A DNA stretch of 44,813 bases, taken from NCBI GenBank assembly GCA_003223515.1, contig QHVI01000079.1:1-44813 (forward strand), written 5' to 3'. Numbering within the stretch: position 1 is the first letter of the stretch; each line of letters opens with the position of its first letter. The translations under genes and the position numbers were made by a program. Under the pieces are notes generated by a model. It did no database searches. It saw only the letters and a program-made list of their open reading frames with translations, and had not been told where the DNA came from. Source of the stretch: Candidatus Angelobacter sp. Gp1-AA117. GTDB taxonomy: Bacteria > Acidobacteriota > Terriglobia > Terriglobales > Acidobacteriaceae. Of this stretch, positions 33,655 through 42,085 are shown piece after piece.

Positions 33655-36216
33655 TTAGAAGGCAGTCCTGGTGGTGACGAGCGAGATGCGCCGCCGCTCG
33701 GCATCGTCGATTTGGCGGGCGAAGCTGGCAAATGCCTCGTATTTTTCCGGCGCGATGACCTGTACCGGAATGCGAAAATCGCGCTCGATGTTGATCTGCT
33801 GCGCCGTTGTCGAGAAGCGAACCGAATATTCTCCAAACTCGTTGCGCGCCGTGAACTCTGAAGGCAGCGAACGCACCTGAAGCTCAGCCGGCAGATGCAA
33901 ATGGAAAACGGTGCTTTCGAAAAAAACAGAATCAATCAGCAGCGGGAATTTGCGCGTGGCGCTTTTTGCGTAAATCCCGCGCAGTCCCAGAGCAGGCACA
34001 AGCTGGTCGAGTTCGGCGGCGCCGTTCTGCACATCCAGAAGCTGGCTCACGGAGCACTCCACATTGATCTCCAGGGGCTGCCCCGAGTCGTCTTCATGCG
34101 CCGACGATCCGCTCACATTCCACGCTCCCGGAAAGATGCGCATGGCAAGCTGTTCAAAGAATGCCTGGCGCTCGCGTCGATTGGCATTACGCAGAATGGC
34201 CCTCACCTGTTGCGAGCGGGTAATACCCAGGCGAACATGAAGCTGCACGGCAAGGTTGCCATTGCTTTCCAGAACCAGGTCACCTTCAGCCAGGCTCTTT
34301 TCACCTGCGGCGTCGCCAGTCAAGGAAGCATGCAGTTGCCTGCCTTCATCTTCGGCGGTCAAGGGAACAAGCAGCGCGTCTTTGCGGTCGAAGGTCGCAG
34401 CGAGGGACCCAAATGGCAGCCCGCTGGATTCCGCATCCACATCCACGGTCTTTCCATCGGGAAACCAGAAGCGCACCAGCGGCTCGGTATAGCAACTGAA
34501 GCCGGAAGATCCACTACATCCATGCCCGGTCCGGCGCGCCAGCAGCAATGATGCTTTCAGTCCGAGAGTACGGCTGAGCGCCAGCAGCGTGACCGTGCGG
34601 CTGCCTTCAGAATTCACCAGCGTGTCTTCGGCGGTGGCGGTATTCCAGTCAGCCGAAGAGCTGATCTTCGTTGTGATAAAGCGGTGAAGGCGAATAGCCT
34701 GCTCGTGCTCGGTGATTCCTGGTTGCTCAAACGTTCTGGCAATTTCCAGGACACGCAAGCCCGCCCGAGTGCTTTCCATGACTTCGTCGCGCAGCCGCGC
34801 GCGCGTGTTTTCTTGGGGAGCAACTGTAACGGCCGGCAGCAAATCATCTGCGGGCAGTGAGCTTTCACCATCGGCCTGCAGGATGTTCTCCTGCTCCCAC
34901 AAATAAACGTGCTTGCCCCCGGCACGTTCCACATGCGCCGCCGGCGACCTGGGCTGGAAAGTTTGCAGTGCCTCTCCATCCGGCGCAATCACAACAAAGC
35001 GCGCATAGAGAATAGGAGCCGTGAATGATCCAAAGGCGAATTTGCCTGTATCATCGGCGGCCTCGTCCCAGCCGGCGTAATGCATCACAAACTCTTCTTC
35101 AATACTGTCGCCGGGTTCGAGTGCGGGCATGGAGATCGTCGGTTTCTGCTGCGCCAGTTCAGGCTCGATGATCTGGCCATTGGCTTTCACGGTGCGCAGT
35201 TCCAGCAGATCTGCCGCGCGCGGAATAGTGGCTTCGCCAAAGCGCGTGATGCCGTCTTTGTTCAGAACGCGGGTGATCCGATGAATGTAAACGGAGACCG
35301 AACTATCCTGCGCAAGCTGTACCGCTTTATCGGACAGGATCGTGACCGAAGGCCCCCCGGCAAATCGCCGTTCTGCCGCATTGCGGATAATCTTCAGCCC
35401 GTCACGCCGGTAAGGCAGGTAAAACTGCTTCTGCTCCGTAAAGCCTGCGGCTCTGTTGCTTCTGCTGTCCAGCGCTTCATAAGGGGCCTTGGCCAGCCGC
35501 GCAAAAACGACGGAGCCGGGCGCGATCTCATGCAGTTTTTGTGCCTGCTGCTGGGCTTCCTGTTCGCGCCCCGAGAGCAGCAGTTCCTGAACCAGCGTGC
35601 GGCGGGCCATCCGGTGCAGCGGATTATGGTCAAGCAGCTTCAGCAACGATTCCGCCGCGCGCGCATGCTCTCCGGCAGTAGAGAGCTTGCGAACATACTC
35701 CAGAGATTCCGGAGCACAACCGGCCAGCCGCGATTCCATCTTCTCTGCTTCATCCTGCCTGCCTGTGGAATCGTAGAACTCCATGGCTTCGCCGAAATAA
35801 GCGCAGGAGGGATGCAGCGCCAGCAGCCGCTGCAACGACTCTTCGCTGTGCAGCACTTCAAACACCAGTTGCTCCACCGCCTCTGCATCGGGCAAGGCTG
35901 CGGCAAGATCAGTGATCTCCTGTTTGTGCTGCTCATACTGGTCCCGATTCAATGCGATCTGCACTAGCCGGATACGGGCCAGCGGCAGAGGTGAGAGTGC
36001 TTCCCATGCAGTCTCTGCTTCAGAAGAACGGCCTTCGGAATCGGAGTAAAGCAGCGCCTTGACATATTCGGCCATGCGTCCGGAAAGAGAGGTCAGGTGT
36101 CGTTCCAACGCAGAGAACTGCGCGATCTCTTCCTCTCCCAAGCGCGTAACGGGCGTCATGTGTGAAAACCGGATTGCCATCGATAAAGATGGAGTATGTG
36201 CCGGAGCTGAGCACAT
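33655..36216 (-). CDS. 3' part of a frameshifted DUF3857/transglutaminase-like gene
   Basis: This open frame (up to 853 residues) continues the protein started at 36943; the natural join is by a one-base frame change near 36130-36150. It holds helical repeats (about 20-250), a DUF3857-type beta domain (about 270-480) and a transglutaminase-like region (about 510-620). The position of the catalytic Cys reads NSEGSRTVTLLALSRTLGLK, i.e. Ser at 34600-34602, so it is probably inactive as a protease or transglutaminase even if the frame is restored. The paralogue at 36940-39966 keeps the Cys. The ATG at 36216 or 36159 would be fortuitous starts. Either a real pseudogene or a sequencing error at the shift. 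Confidence 0.72.
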   Translation of the reverse strand: MCSAPAHTPSLSMAIRFSHMTPVTRLGEEEIAQFSALERHLTSLSGRMAEYVKALLYSDSEGRSSEAETAWEALSPLPLARIRLVQIALNRDQYEQHKQEITDLAAALPDAEAVEQLVFEVLHSEESLQRLLALHPSCAYFGEAMEFYDSTGRQDEAEKMESRLAGCAPESLEYVRKLSTAGEHARAAESLLKLLDHNPLHRMARRTLVQELLLSGREQEAQQQAQKLHEIAPGSVVFARLAKAPYEALDSRSNRAAGFTEQKQFYLPYRRDGLKIIRNAAERRFAGGPSVTILSDKAVQLAQDSSVSVYIHRITRVLNKDGITRFGEATIPRAADLLELRTVKANGQIIEPELAQQKPTISMPALEPGDSIEEEFVMHYAGWDEAADDTGKFAFGSFTAPILYARFVVIAPDGEALQTFQPRSPAAHVERAGGKHVYLWEQENILQADGESSLPADDLLPAVTVAPQENTRARLRDEVMESTRAGLRVLEIARTFEQPGITEHEQAIRLHRFITTKISSSADWNTATAEDTLVNSEGSRTVTLLALSRTLGLKASLLLARRTGHGCSGSSGFSCYTEPLVRFWFPDGKTVDVDAESSGLPFGSLAATFDRKDALLVPLTAEDEGRQLHASLTGDAAGEKSLAEGDLVLESNGNLAVQLHVRLGITRSQQVRAILRNANRRERQAFFEQLAMRIFPGAWNVSGSSAHEDDSGQPLEINVECSVSQLLDVQNGAAELDQLVPALGLRGIYAKSATRKFPLLIDSVFFESTVFHLHLPAELQVRSLPSEFTARNEFGEYSVRFSTTAQQINIERDFRIPVQVIAPEKYEAFASFARQIDDAERRRISLVTTRTAF

Positions 36217-36943
36217 CGAGCAGAAAACTTTGTGAGTGCGCAGCCTGCACTTCAGCGGAGGCGTAGAGAATGCCGGGAACAGCGAGATAGTCCGGCAGAT
36301 TGATCATGCCATCACGGAACCAGAATTCCTCACCTTGACCTGAGTGGTTGAGTTCCGGTGGCCACGCCTGATCGAATTCCGCGTTGCTGTAATGGCCAAA
36401 CGGCCCGGCAATATGCCAGCGAGTGAGCAAGCCCGCTGAAATTGCTGCCTGATCGAGATTTACATCGGCAAGCCCATCGGCGGCAGCAGCGGCCAGGGCC
36501 AGCTTCAAATTCAGCGCGCAGCCGTTTTCCTGCCGGCTAACAAGTTGAATGCGAGACAGAAGGTTGTTGAATATTCTGGTGTTGGCGGCATTGCGCAGAA
36601 TTCTGCTGGAAGCGATCTCCTGAATGGCACCCGGCGCAGAAGTGCGGCACAGACGCAGCGCGGAATCGAGAACCATTGCCGGCTGCGCCTGCAGTTCGGC
36701 AATTTCCATGCGCACAAACAGCGCAGAAATATTCTGGGGATCCCGCAGCAGAGTTGCTTCTGCTTCCTTCTTCGCACGATCAATATCGAGTTGCAGGAAA
36801 TGTGGAACAAACGTGGCGCGCGCTTCGGGTTTCCGGGTGGCGGCAGGAACCGGGGAGCAGAAGGAAATTGTAATTGCGAGCGCCAGGAACAATCTGCATG
36901 CAGGGGCTGAAGCCCGCCTTTTTTTATAGAGCAGACCATTCAT
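36020..36943 (-). CDS. 5' part of the frameshifted DUF3857-type gene
   Basis: A 307-residue frame with a signal peptide (about residues 14-34, ending PVPAA). Helical TPR-like segments and a beta domain with YSIFIDGNPVFTHDARYALG follow, after which the frame turns into low-quality sequence to a stop. The coding sense moves to the adjacent frame as ...LGEEEIAQFSALERHLTSL, about 36130-36150. It overlaps the end of the upstream paralogue by four bases (ATGA at 36943-36940), so both belong to one operon. Together the two parts would give about 1,090 residues, close to the 1,008 of the paralogue. Confidence 0.72.
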   Translation of the reverse strand: MNGLLYKKRRASAPACRLFLALAITISFCSPVPAATRKPEARATFVPHFLQLDIDRAKKEAEATLLRDPQNISALFVRMEIAELQAQPAMVLDSALRLCRTSAPGAIQEIASSRILRNAANTRIFNNLLSRIQLVSRQENGCALNLKLALAAAAADGLADVNLDQAAISAGLLTRWHIAGPFGHYSNAEFDQAWPPELNHSGQGEEFWFRDGMINLPDYLAVPGILYASAEVQAAHSQSFLLDVLSSGTYSIFIDGNPVFTHDARYALGRGRDRAVLCVGTTPDLSFRTHGRICQGAALLRFRRPFF

Positions 36944-39900
36944 CGCGCCAGCCCCACCACAATTTCGTTCCTGAAGGTGTGCTCCAGTTGCGAGCAGAAC
37001 TGGCGGAACGCCGGATATTCCTGCGTATTGATTCTGGTCTTTTCAAATTGCAGATGGCTATGGATCAGAATTTCCCGGCCCGAGTGAGTGTAGTGGAGCT
37101 TCACTGACCCAAAGCTGGTGGTGATCTCCTGATCTTTAGGCAGTTGCTGAATCACAGCCCCACGCGGCAGCGCTACATGAATCTCTTCCTCCGTGATCCA
37201 GGCCGAGGGCAGCACCAGGTCCTGCGTGCGACTTCCCACAGGCGCAAGCGCAGAAAGATAATCGCGGGCCATCCATGAAGAGCTGAGCGTGACCACCTGC
37301 TTGTGCGCAAAAGAATTCAATGCGCCCTGAAAATCCACGCTTACATCGCTCTCCAGGCTCTCTGCTCCGTGTACGTCCACATTGTCCAGCTCCACGGCAG
37401 GGAATACCTGCGCCAGGCGCTGCCGGAACTGATCAAGCTGCTGCTCCTGCACGGAAAGATCACGGCGCAGCCGGGGAGCATCTTCGCCACGGGTGAATGT
37501 GTACCCGCTGAAGTGGATCATTCCCTGAGATGACAGTTCCGCGTGGATGATGCGCTTGCTGTAATTCTCCTGTGCAGTGCTCATGGGCACCTGCTGAAGC
37601 TGTGCCTGCCCGTTGAGACTTACGGTAAGAGCGAGAGCGCCTTGGTCTTCAAGCGGCAACTCGCGTCCGGAGTACTCGGCGGTGCCATCGAGCCACAACT
37701 CATATTTCGGTATGTAGACAATGGCGTGATCGAACAGCGCAACCGACGCCGGCGCAGGCACCACGTCTCCCATGGACCGGGTACGCAGCAGGGCTATCTC
37801 GGCCTCGATACCGGCGGCCCGGAGCAGGGCGATCATCAGGCTGGCCTTGTCTTTGCAATCGCCGAAGCGGCGCGCATAGGTCTGGCTCACCGGATATGGC
37901 TTGTAGCTGTAAATTCCGAATTCCAGCGCCACGTAATGGGTGCTGCGCAACACGAATTCCTGGATGGCGGTGATTTTTTTCTGCTCCGAATGCTTGCCCT
38001 TTACTAACTGGGCGAGTTCCTCTTGCAGGGCATGATCCAGCGCAAACTGCGGCTCAATGAGTTTGGCGTACCACTCACCAAGCTTGTTCCAGTCGGCAAA
38101 CGTGGAAACATGGACGTAAGGAGAAGTCTCGGTAACGCCGGGACTGCGAGGCTCGCGCGAAAGCGCCGGAAGGTTATGCATCTCCCACAACATCGTGTGC
38201 AGGCCGTCTTTCTCAGTCGAGTTTGCCAAGTCCACTTTTTCGCCATGAACAAAAATCTTTTGCGCCGCTGGAACAATCAGCGCATACCGTTTCAGGCGTG
38301 CCGGGGTACGGCTGGCAAATGTGACCAGTTCGCCAAAATATCCGGCATAAGGGGGGTGTGGACTGGTGGGGACCAGCGAATAATCGAGCTCGGCCACGTC
38401 TCCTTTTTCCAGACGCGTAAACCGAATCTGCCGCGCCCGCATGTCGTAATACATGGAGACGTTGTTGTCAGCTACGGGAGTCTCGCCGAGTTCCTGGGCC
38501 TCGACCATGGTTCCATCGCGCTTCCAGATGCGCGCATGATGCACCTGCACATCTTCAGAGCCGGGCGAGTAACGAATCGACGTAACATGATGCGCTTCAG
38601 CCGCCGATTCCGAGCCTACATAGAAAATCTGCTGCACGTGCACCCGGTTCACACCGGTTTCATAAAGCTGTTGGATACGCGTATCCGCCAGAACCAGGTC
38701 GCTTTCCTGCGGCGGATGGCGAAACGCTTCAGCGGCCAGCGCGTGGGGATCGCTCAGCAGCCTTGAATCAGGATCTGATTTTTCGGTGCTCGTGTGCAGC
38801 AACGTGGCCGCCAGAGAAGTTTCCTTCCGCGCATCCTGAGCGAGATCAAGCCGCTGGTAAATCGCGCCCAGCCGTTTGTGCGCTTCGGCGTTTTTCGGTT
38901 CCAAAGCGGCCAGACGGAGCAAAGAATTTTTGGCTTGAGCCAGATCGCCGCTGCTTTCCTGCAACTGCGCCAGCTTCGACCACAATTCCGGAGCGTCGGG
39001 CTGCAGCGTGAGCAACTGGGCATAATCGGCGGCCAGTTCGTGTGCCATGTGGCGGCGTTGGTGGAAACGCGTGAGCAGTTCCAGGGCTTCAAAGCTGGCC
39101 GGTTTCTCCTGAAGAATCGCGGTGGCGAGGCGGGCAGCATCATCGAGCAAACCAATCTGCTCGTAATCAATGGCAAGGCGCGACTTCAACCATAAAGGCG
39201 AAGGCCAGCGCTGCTCCAGCTCCTCGAGTTCATGCAGGGCCGCAGAGCGCAAACCCAGATTCATGTGCAGCTCTGCCAGCTTGACCGATAGTACAAAGTC
39301 ATTGGGCGCAGCCCCAAGCGCCTTGCTCAAGACGCTTTGCGCCTTCTCAAGCTGCTGCCGGCCAATGTAGTAAATGGCAAGCTGGAGATTGAGCTGGGCA
39401 TTGTCCGGATCGAGGGCCAGCCCAGCCTGAAATGCTGCAAACTTCCTGAGAGGATCGACGGTATATTCGGCTGCCTCTTCCCAGCGTCGCGGACTTGGCT
39501 CGCGCAGGGCCGCCTGCTGCATGTGGTCGGGGGCAGCGGCAACTCCGGCCAGGTGCTCTAGTTCGCTCAGGACTTGCAGCCCATCGGCAGAAGACGCTGC
39601 CGCCTGCGCCTGGACCAGAACCTGTGTACGCGTTTGTTCCTGCTGGTACCAGCGGCGTGGTTGCTCTGCGGTCTGAATCTGTTTCAGGCAAGCCTTGCTT
39701 TCCGTCCTGACTAGATCAGAAACTCTGGGATTTTCGGCTAAGCCCGCAAAAACATGAGTGACGGCAGAGCGCTCATCCACCAGTTCCCGCAGCCCGAAAA
39801 TCCGCTCCATAAAGGCAAGCTGGTGCAGAGGGTCTGCTTCCGGCAGCTTTGATTGCAGCTTTTGCAGTTCAATGTCGTAAGGATTGTGCAACCGGGCGCA

Positions 39901-39966
39901 AAACGCAGAATTACACAGGACTGTGGCGAGGCAGACGAGCAGCAGCTTGCGGAACAGGAATCTCAT
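36940..39966 (-). CDS. Secreted TPR-DUF3857-transglutaminase-like protein
   Basis: A 1,008-residue exported protein. Signal peptide 1-23; TPR-type helices about 150-400 (LDPDNAQLNLQLAIYYIGRQ, AAPNDFVLSVKLAELHMNLG, LEPKNAEAHKRLGAIYQRLD); a DUF3857 beta domain (about 425-620); a transglutaminase core (about 640-760) with the triad Cys in RRFGDCKDKASLM, His in LFDHAIVYI and Asp in LWLDGTAEY; then a C-terminal beta region. It may cut or cross-link periplasmic proteins; substrates are unknown. It leads the two-gene unit with the frameshifted paralogue. A hairpin lies in its leader (40004-40031). Confidence 0.88.
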   Translation of the reverse strand: MRFLFRKLLLVCLATVLCNSAFCARLHNPYDIELQKLQSKLPEADPLHQLAFMERIFGLRELVDERSAVTHVFAGLAENPRVSDLVRTESKACLKQIQTAEQPRRWYQQEQTRTQVLVQAQAAASSADGLQVLSELEHLAGVAAAPDHMQQAALREPSPRRWEEAAEYTVDPLRKFAAFQAGLALDPDNAQLNLQLAIYYIGRQQLEKAQSVLSKALGAAPNDFVLSVKLAELHMNLGLRSAALHELEELEQRWPSPLWLKSRLAIDYEQIGLLDDAARLATAILQEKPASFEALELLTRFHQRRHMAHELAADYAQLLTLQPDAPELWSKLAQLQESSGDLAQAKNSLLRLAALEPKNAEAHKRLGAIYQRLDLAQDARKETSLAATLLHTSTEKSDPDSRLLSDPHALAAEAFRHPPQESDLVLADTRIQQLYETGVNRVHVQQIFYVGSESAAEAHHVTSIRYSPGSEDVQVHHARIWKRDGTMVEAQELGETPVADNNVSMYYDMRARQIRFTRLEKGDVAELDYSLVPTSPHPPYAGYFGELVTFASRTPARLKRYALIVPAAQKIFVHGEKVDLANSTEKDGLHTMLWEMHNLPALSREPRSPGVTETSPYVHVSTFADWNKLGEWYAKLIEPQFALDHALQEELAQLVKGKHSEQKKITAIQEFVLRSTHYVALEFGIYSYKPYPVSQTYARRFGDCKDKASLMIALLRAAGIEAEIALLRTRSMGDVVPAPASVALFDHAIVYIPKYELWLDGTAEYSGRELPLEDQGALALTVSLNGQAQLQQVPMSTAQENYSKRIIHAELSSQGMIHFSGYTFTRGEDAPRLRRDLSVQEQQLDQFRQRLAQVFPAVELDNVDVHGAESLESDVSVDFQGALNSFAHKQVVTLSSSWMARDYLSALAPVGSRTQDLVLPSAWITEEEIHVALPRGAVIQQLPKDQEITTSFGSVKLHYTHSGREILIHSHLQFEKTRINTQEYPAFRQFCSQLEHTFRNEIVVGLAR

Positions 39967-40003
39967 GGCTTCCGCCCTAAACCCGCGCGGCCAAATACGA
40001 AAT

Positions 40004-40031
40004 CCCCCGGAAACCGTTTAGCTTCCGGGGG
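40004..40031 (-). promoter_or_regulatory. Leader hairpin before the DUF3857 operon
   Basis: CCCCCGGAA and TTCCGGGGG (nine base pairs) enclose a ten-base loop, 38 bases before the ATG at 39966. A transcript from the right would contain it. It could be an attenuator or a protein site; there is no long T-run after it. The rest of the gap to 40275 shows no gene; it contains TAGGAAGAGTATCGGGCTGA near 40131 and the dyad CGGCTGAAGCCG. Confidence 0.45.
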
Positions 40032-40275
40032 CTCGCTAATCAGTCGGAGCCTTTTATCCTTTCCGCGCTGTTTCCCCCAGATTTTGTCCAGCTTCGGAAA
40101 GGCCGTAAACTCTTCTTGATTGGGGTTAAGGTAGGAAGAGTATCGGGCTGAAGCCGAAAATCGTGAATTGAACGAAAGACCTAAACCTCTGGTAATTAGA
40201 CCTTAGGCAGGGATTACATCCCCGCACAACGGCGCTTCATCTCAATTCAGGAACGAAATAGCTCGGGGTCTCCGT

Positions 40276-40929
40276 ATGCAAGGTCTTATCCGTCTTCTCT
40301 GTGTGGCATTCGTAATCACCACAGCTTGCGCGCAAACTGATGTCCGCGACTCGCATTTTCATGAGGCCGGATCAAGCGTGATTTTTGCGCGCTGCACCTT
40401 TGCCCACGGATACCGGCACGGATATGAAGCGGGCTATCACCTCGGCAATATGGACATCAACATGGGGCGGCAAATGCGCACCAGGCCGGCCCAGTTCCAT
40501 GATGTGCAACGCGGATACGATGGCGACTTCGGCCCCAAGAAATCTTTCGACGCCGGCTTTCAGAACGGCCTGAAAGCCGGTTATCTCGATGGTTATGTAG
40601 GTCACACCTTCCGTGCAGTCGATACCCTGCGCATGATTGCAGCTTCACTCAACGCTATGCCCGTAGCGGCAGATCCTCGCAATGTTTATTTCGATGAAGG
40701 ATTCTCCTCCGGCTATGATGAAGGCCTCACTCGCGGCCAGCATGAGGGCAGCCTGGAACAGAAGATCGATCTGCGCTTTGTGGGCTGCCAGTTCCATCCT
40801 GCAAAAGAGCAGGATTTACCCGCGCAGGACAGCTACTGCGAGGGGTATCGCCGGGGTTACTCTCTTGGTCACTCTGACGGTATTGTGATTCGGCCGGACC
40901 ATGGGTCCCTGGAAGCCAGTCGCAGGTAA
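40276..40929 (+). CDS. Secreted aromatic-Gly repeat protein
   Basis: A 217-residue exported protein (signal peptide 1-19, ...ITTACA-Q). It has four clusters of (Y/F)xxG(Y/F)xxG type: YRHGYEAGYHLGNMD, FDAGFQNGLKAGYLDGY, FDEGFSSGYDEGLTRGQ and YCEGYRRGYSLGHSDG. Such GxxxG-spaced helices resemble the deca-GX3 pattern of Yae1/Lto1-type proteins, where helices pack closely, but a homology claim is not justified. His and Asp are frequent around them. Function unknown. Confidence 0.82.
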   Translation: MQGLIRLLCVAFVITTACAQTDVRDSHFHEAGSSVIFARCTFAHGYRHGYEAGYHLGNMDINMGRQMRTRPAQFHDVQRGYDGDFGPKKSFDAGFQNGLKAGYLDGYVGHTFRAVDTLRMIAASLNAMPVAADPRNVYFDEGFSSGYDEGLTRGQHEGSLEQKIDLRFVGCQFHPAKEQDLPAQDSYCEGYRRGYSLGHSDGIVIRPDHGSLEASRR

Positions 40930-40965
40930 ACCTCAGAAAAAACCCTTAATTCCTGCCCGTAGACT

Positions 40966-40977
40966 GGTACATGTACC
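40966..40977. promoter_or_regulatory. Perfect palindrome upstream of the LuxR-type gene
   Basis: GGTACATGTACC, followed by CCTTTAAC. A related TGGTACATGTCCTGTTTAAC occurs at 41851-41870. It lies 116 bases before the regulator start and could be its binding site. Confidence 0.45.
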
Positions 40978-41092
40978 CCTTTAACAAATGGGCATGGGCC
41001 ACAGTTCATGATACTTTCGGATGTAGTGATTATTTTTGCCAAGAATCTGTTGTAATCTGCGTGAGGAGGACATTCTCGCAGGAGGAGTTTGG

Positions 41093-41752
41093 ATGAAGCC
41101 CGCCATGTCAAAGAAAGCTACCATTCGTATCGCCGTCGTGGAAAGTGATCCGCTGAGGTTTATCGGTCTCAAATCATTGTTTGATACCGAGCCCGATCTT
41201 GAATTGATCTCTTCAACGCTGGCAGAACTGGGCCCGCGCCGCGATGTTGATCTGGTGCTGCTGGGCAGCCGTGCAGGACAGAATCTGTTTGACGTGATGG
41301 CCGGACTGAAGGCCGCGCGTCCCGACCTGCGCATCATCGTGACCGGCAGCGGCGCCGATGATGAAACCATCCTGAAGGCACTGGCGGCGGGAGCGAAGGG
41401 CTATGTGGACGAAGCAGCCTCACCGGCTGAGTTCATTCAGGCTATGCGGATTGTCGACCAGGGCTCGGTATGGGCGCCCCGGCGTGTGCTTTCCATTTTC
41501 ATCGAGCGTGTTACCTCTTCTCCCGGACGCATCTTCCCTGCCGGCCGGGTCACCTTTACCGACCGTGAAAAAGAAGTCCTCGAACTGCTGGTGGTAGGAA
41601 GATCAAACAAGGAGATCGGCTCGGTGCTGGGAATCGAAGAGCGGACGGTGAAGGCCCATGTCGCAAAATTAATGCGTAAAGTAGGCGTTCAAAACCGCAT
41701 TGCCCTCTCCGTACACGCCATTACGCACTCCCTGGTGATGTCCTCGAAATAA
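41093..41752 (+). CDS. LuxR/NarL-type regulator with degenerate receiver
   Basis: A 219-residue protein with an N-terminal receiver-like domain (about 11-130) and a C-terminal LuxR helix-turn-helix (about 155-215: LTDREKEVLELL-type start TFTDREKEVLELLVVGRSNK, EIGSVLGIEERTVKAHVAKL). In the receiver the acceptor position reads DLVLLGSRAG, with Gly (residue 58) where Asp is expected, while the Lys in GAKGYVDE is kept. Phosphorylation is therefore unlikely and control may be by ligand or level. ATG 41093 has GGAGGAG at five bases. A terminator follows. Confidence 0.85.
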   Translation: MKPAMSKKATIRIAVVESDPLRFIGLKSLFDTEPDLELISSTLAELGPRRDVDLVLLGSRAGQNLFDVMAGLKAARPDLRIIVTGSGADDETILKALAAGAKGYVDEAASPAEFIQAMRIVDQGSVWAPRRVLSIFIERVTSSPGRIFPAGRVTFTDREKEVLELLVVGRSNKEIGSVLGIEERTVKAHVAKLMRKVGVQNRIALSVHAITHSLVMSSK

Positions 41753-41773
41753 GAAAATAAAAGGTTTTTAACC

Positions 41774-41802
41774 GGCCCGGCTCCTGCCGGGCCTTTGCTT
41801 TT
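41774..41802 (+). terminator. Intrinsic terminator of the LuxR-type gene
   Basis: GGCCCGGC-TCCT-GCCGGGCC followed by TTTGCTTTT, 22 bases after the stop. Confidence 0.88.
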
Positions 41803-41821
41803 AAAGGGGATGACACAACAT

Positions 41822-42006
41822 CATGTACCCTTGGACGTGCAGAAGGCCCGTGGTACATGTCCTGTTTAACCAGTAGCTCCCGGAACCCAAGTTACTTGCA
41901 GGGAAGCTATTCCGGGTGGATACTCTTCTCACCTACCACAGAACCTGGGAGACAGGGGTTGGAAACGGTTACGAGGGTCGCCGAATCCAACCCTTCATTG
42001 TTTTTT
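41822..42006 (+). ncRNA. Candidate structured RNA or leader with terminator
   Basis: Three hairpins follow one another. H1 is CATGTACC...GGTACATG (41822-41829 with 41852-41859). H2 is CCCGGAA...TTCCGGG (41879-41885 with 41910-41916), with inner pairs CCC-AAG/CTT-GCA-GGG. H3 is GGGTTGGA...TCCAACCC (41956-41963 with 41986-41993), with CGG/CCG inside, followed by TTCATTGTTTTTT (to 42006). H3 plus the T-run is a good intrinsic terminator 80 bases before the SYLF gene. So this is either a free small RNA of about 190 bases or a leader whose terminator controls the SYLF gene. It matches no riboswitch class known to me. Confidence 0.5.
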
Positions 42007-42085
42007 ATCCCACTCTCGCCATAAGCTTATTTCTGCATCCAATGAACTGCGGAAACTCACGTTAATTCTCTGAGGGGAGAAGTGC

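Noticed and set aside
39990-40275. Cyclic di-GMP riboswitch
   Set aside because: The conserved core and tetraloop-receptor features of the known classes are not visible.
41822-42006. 6S, tmRNA, SRP or RNase P RNA
   Set aside because: Length and hairpin order fit none of them and the conserved cores are missing.
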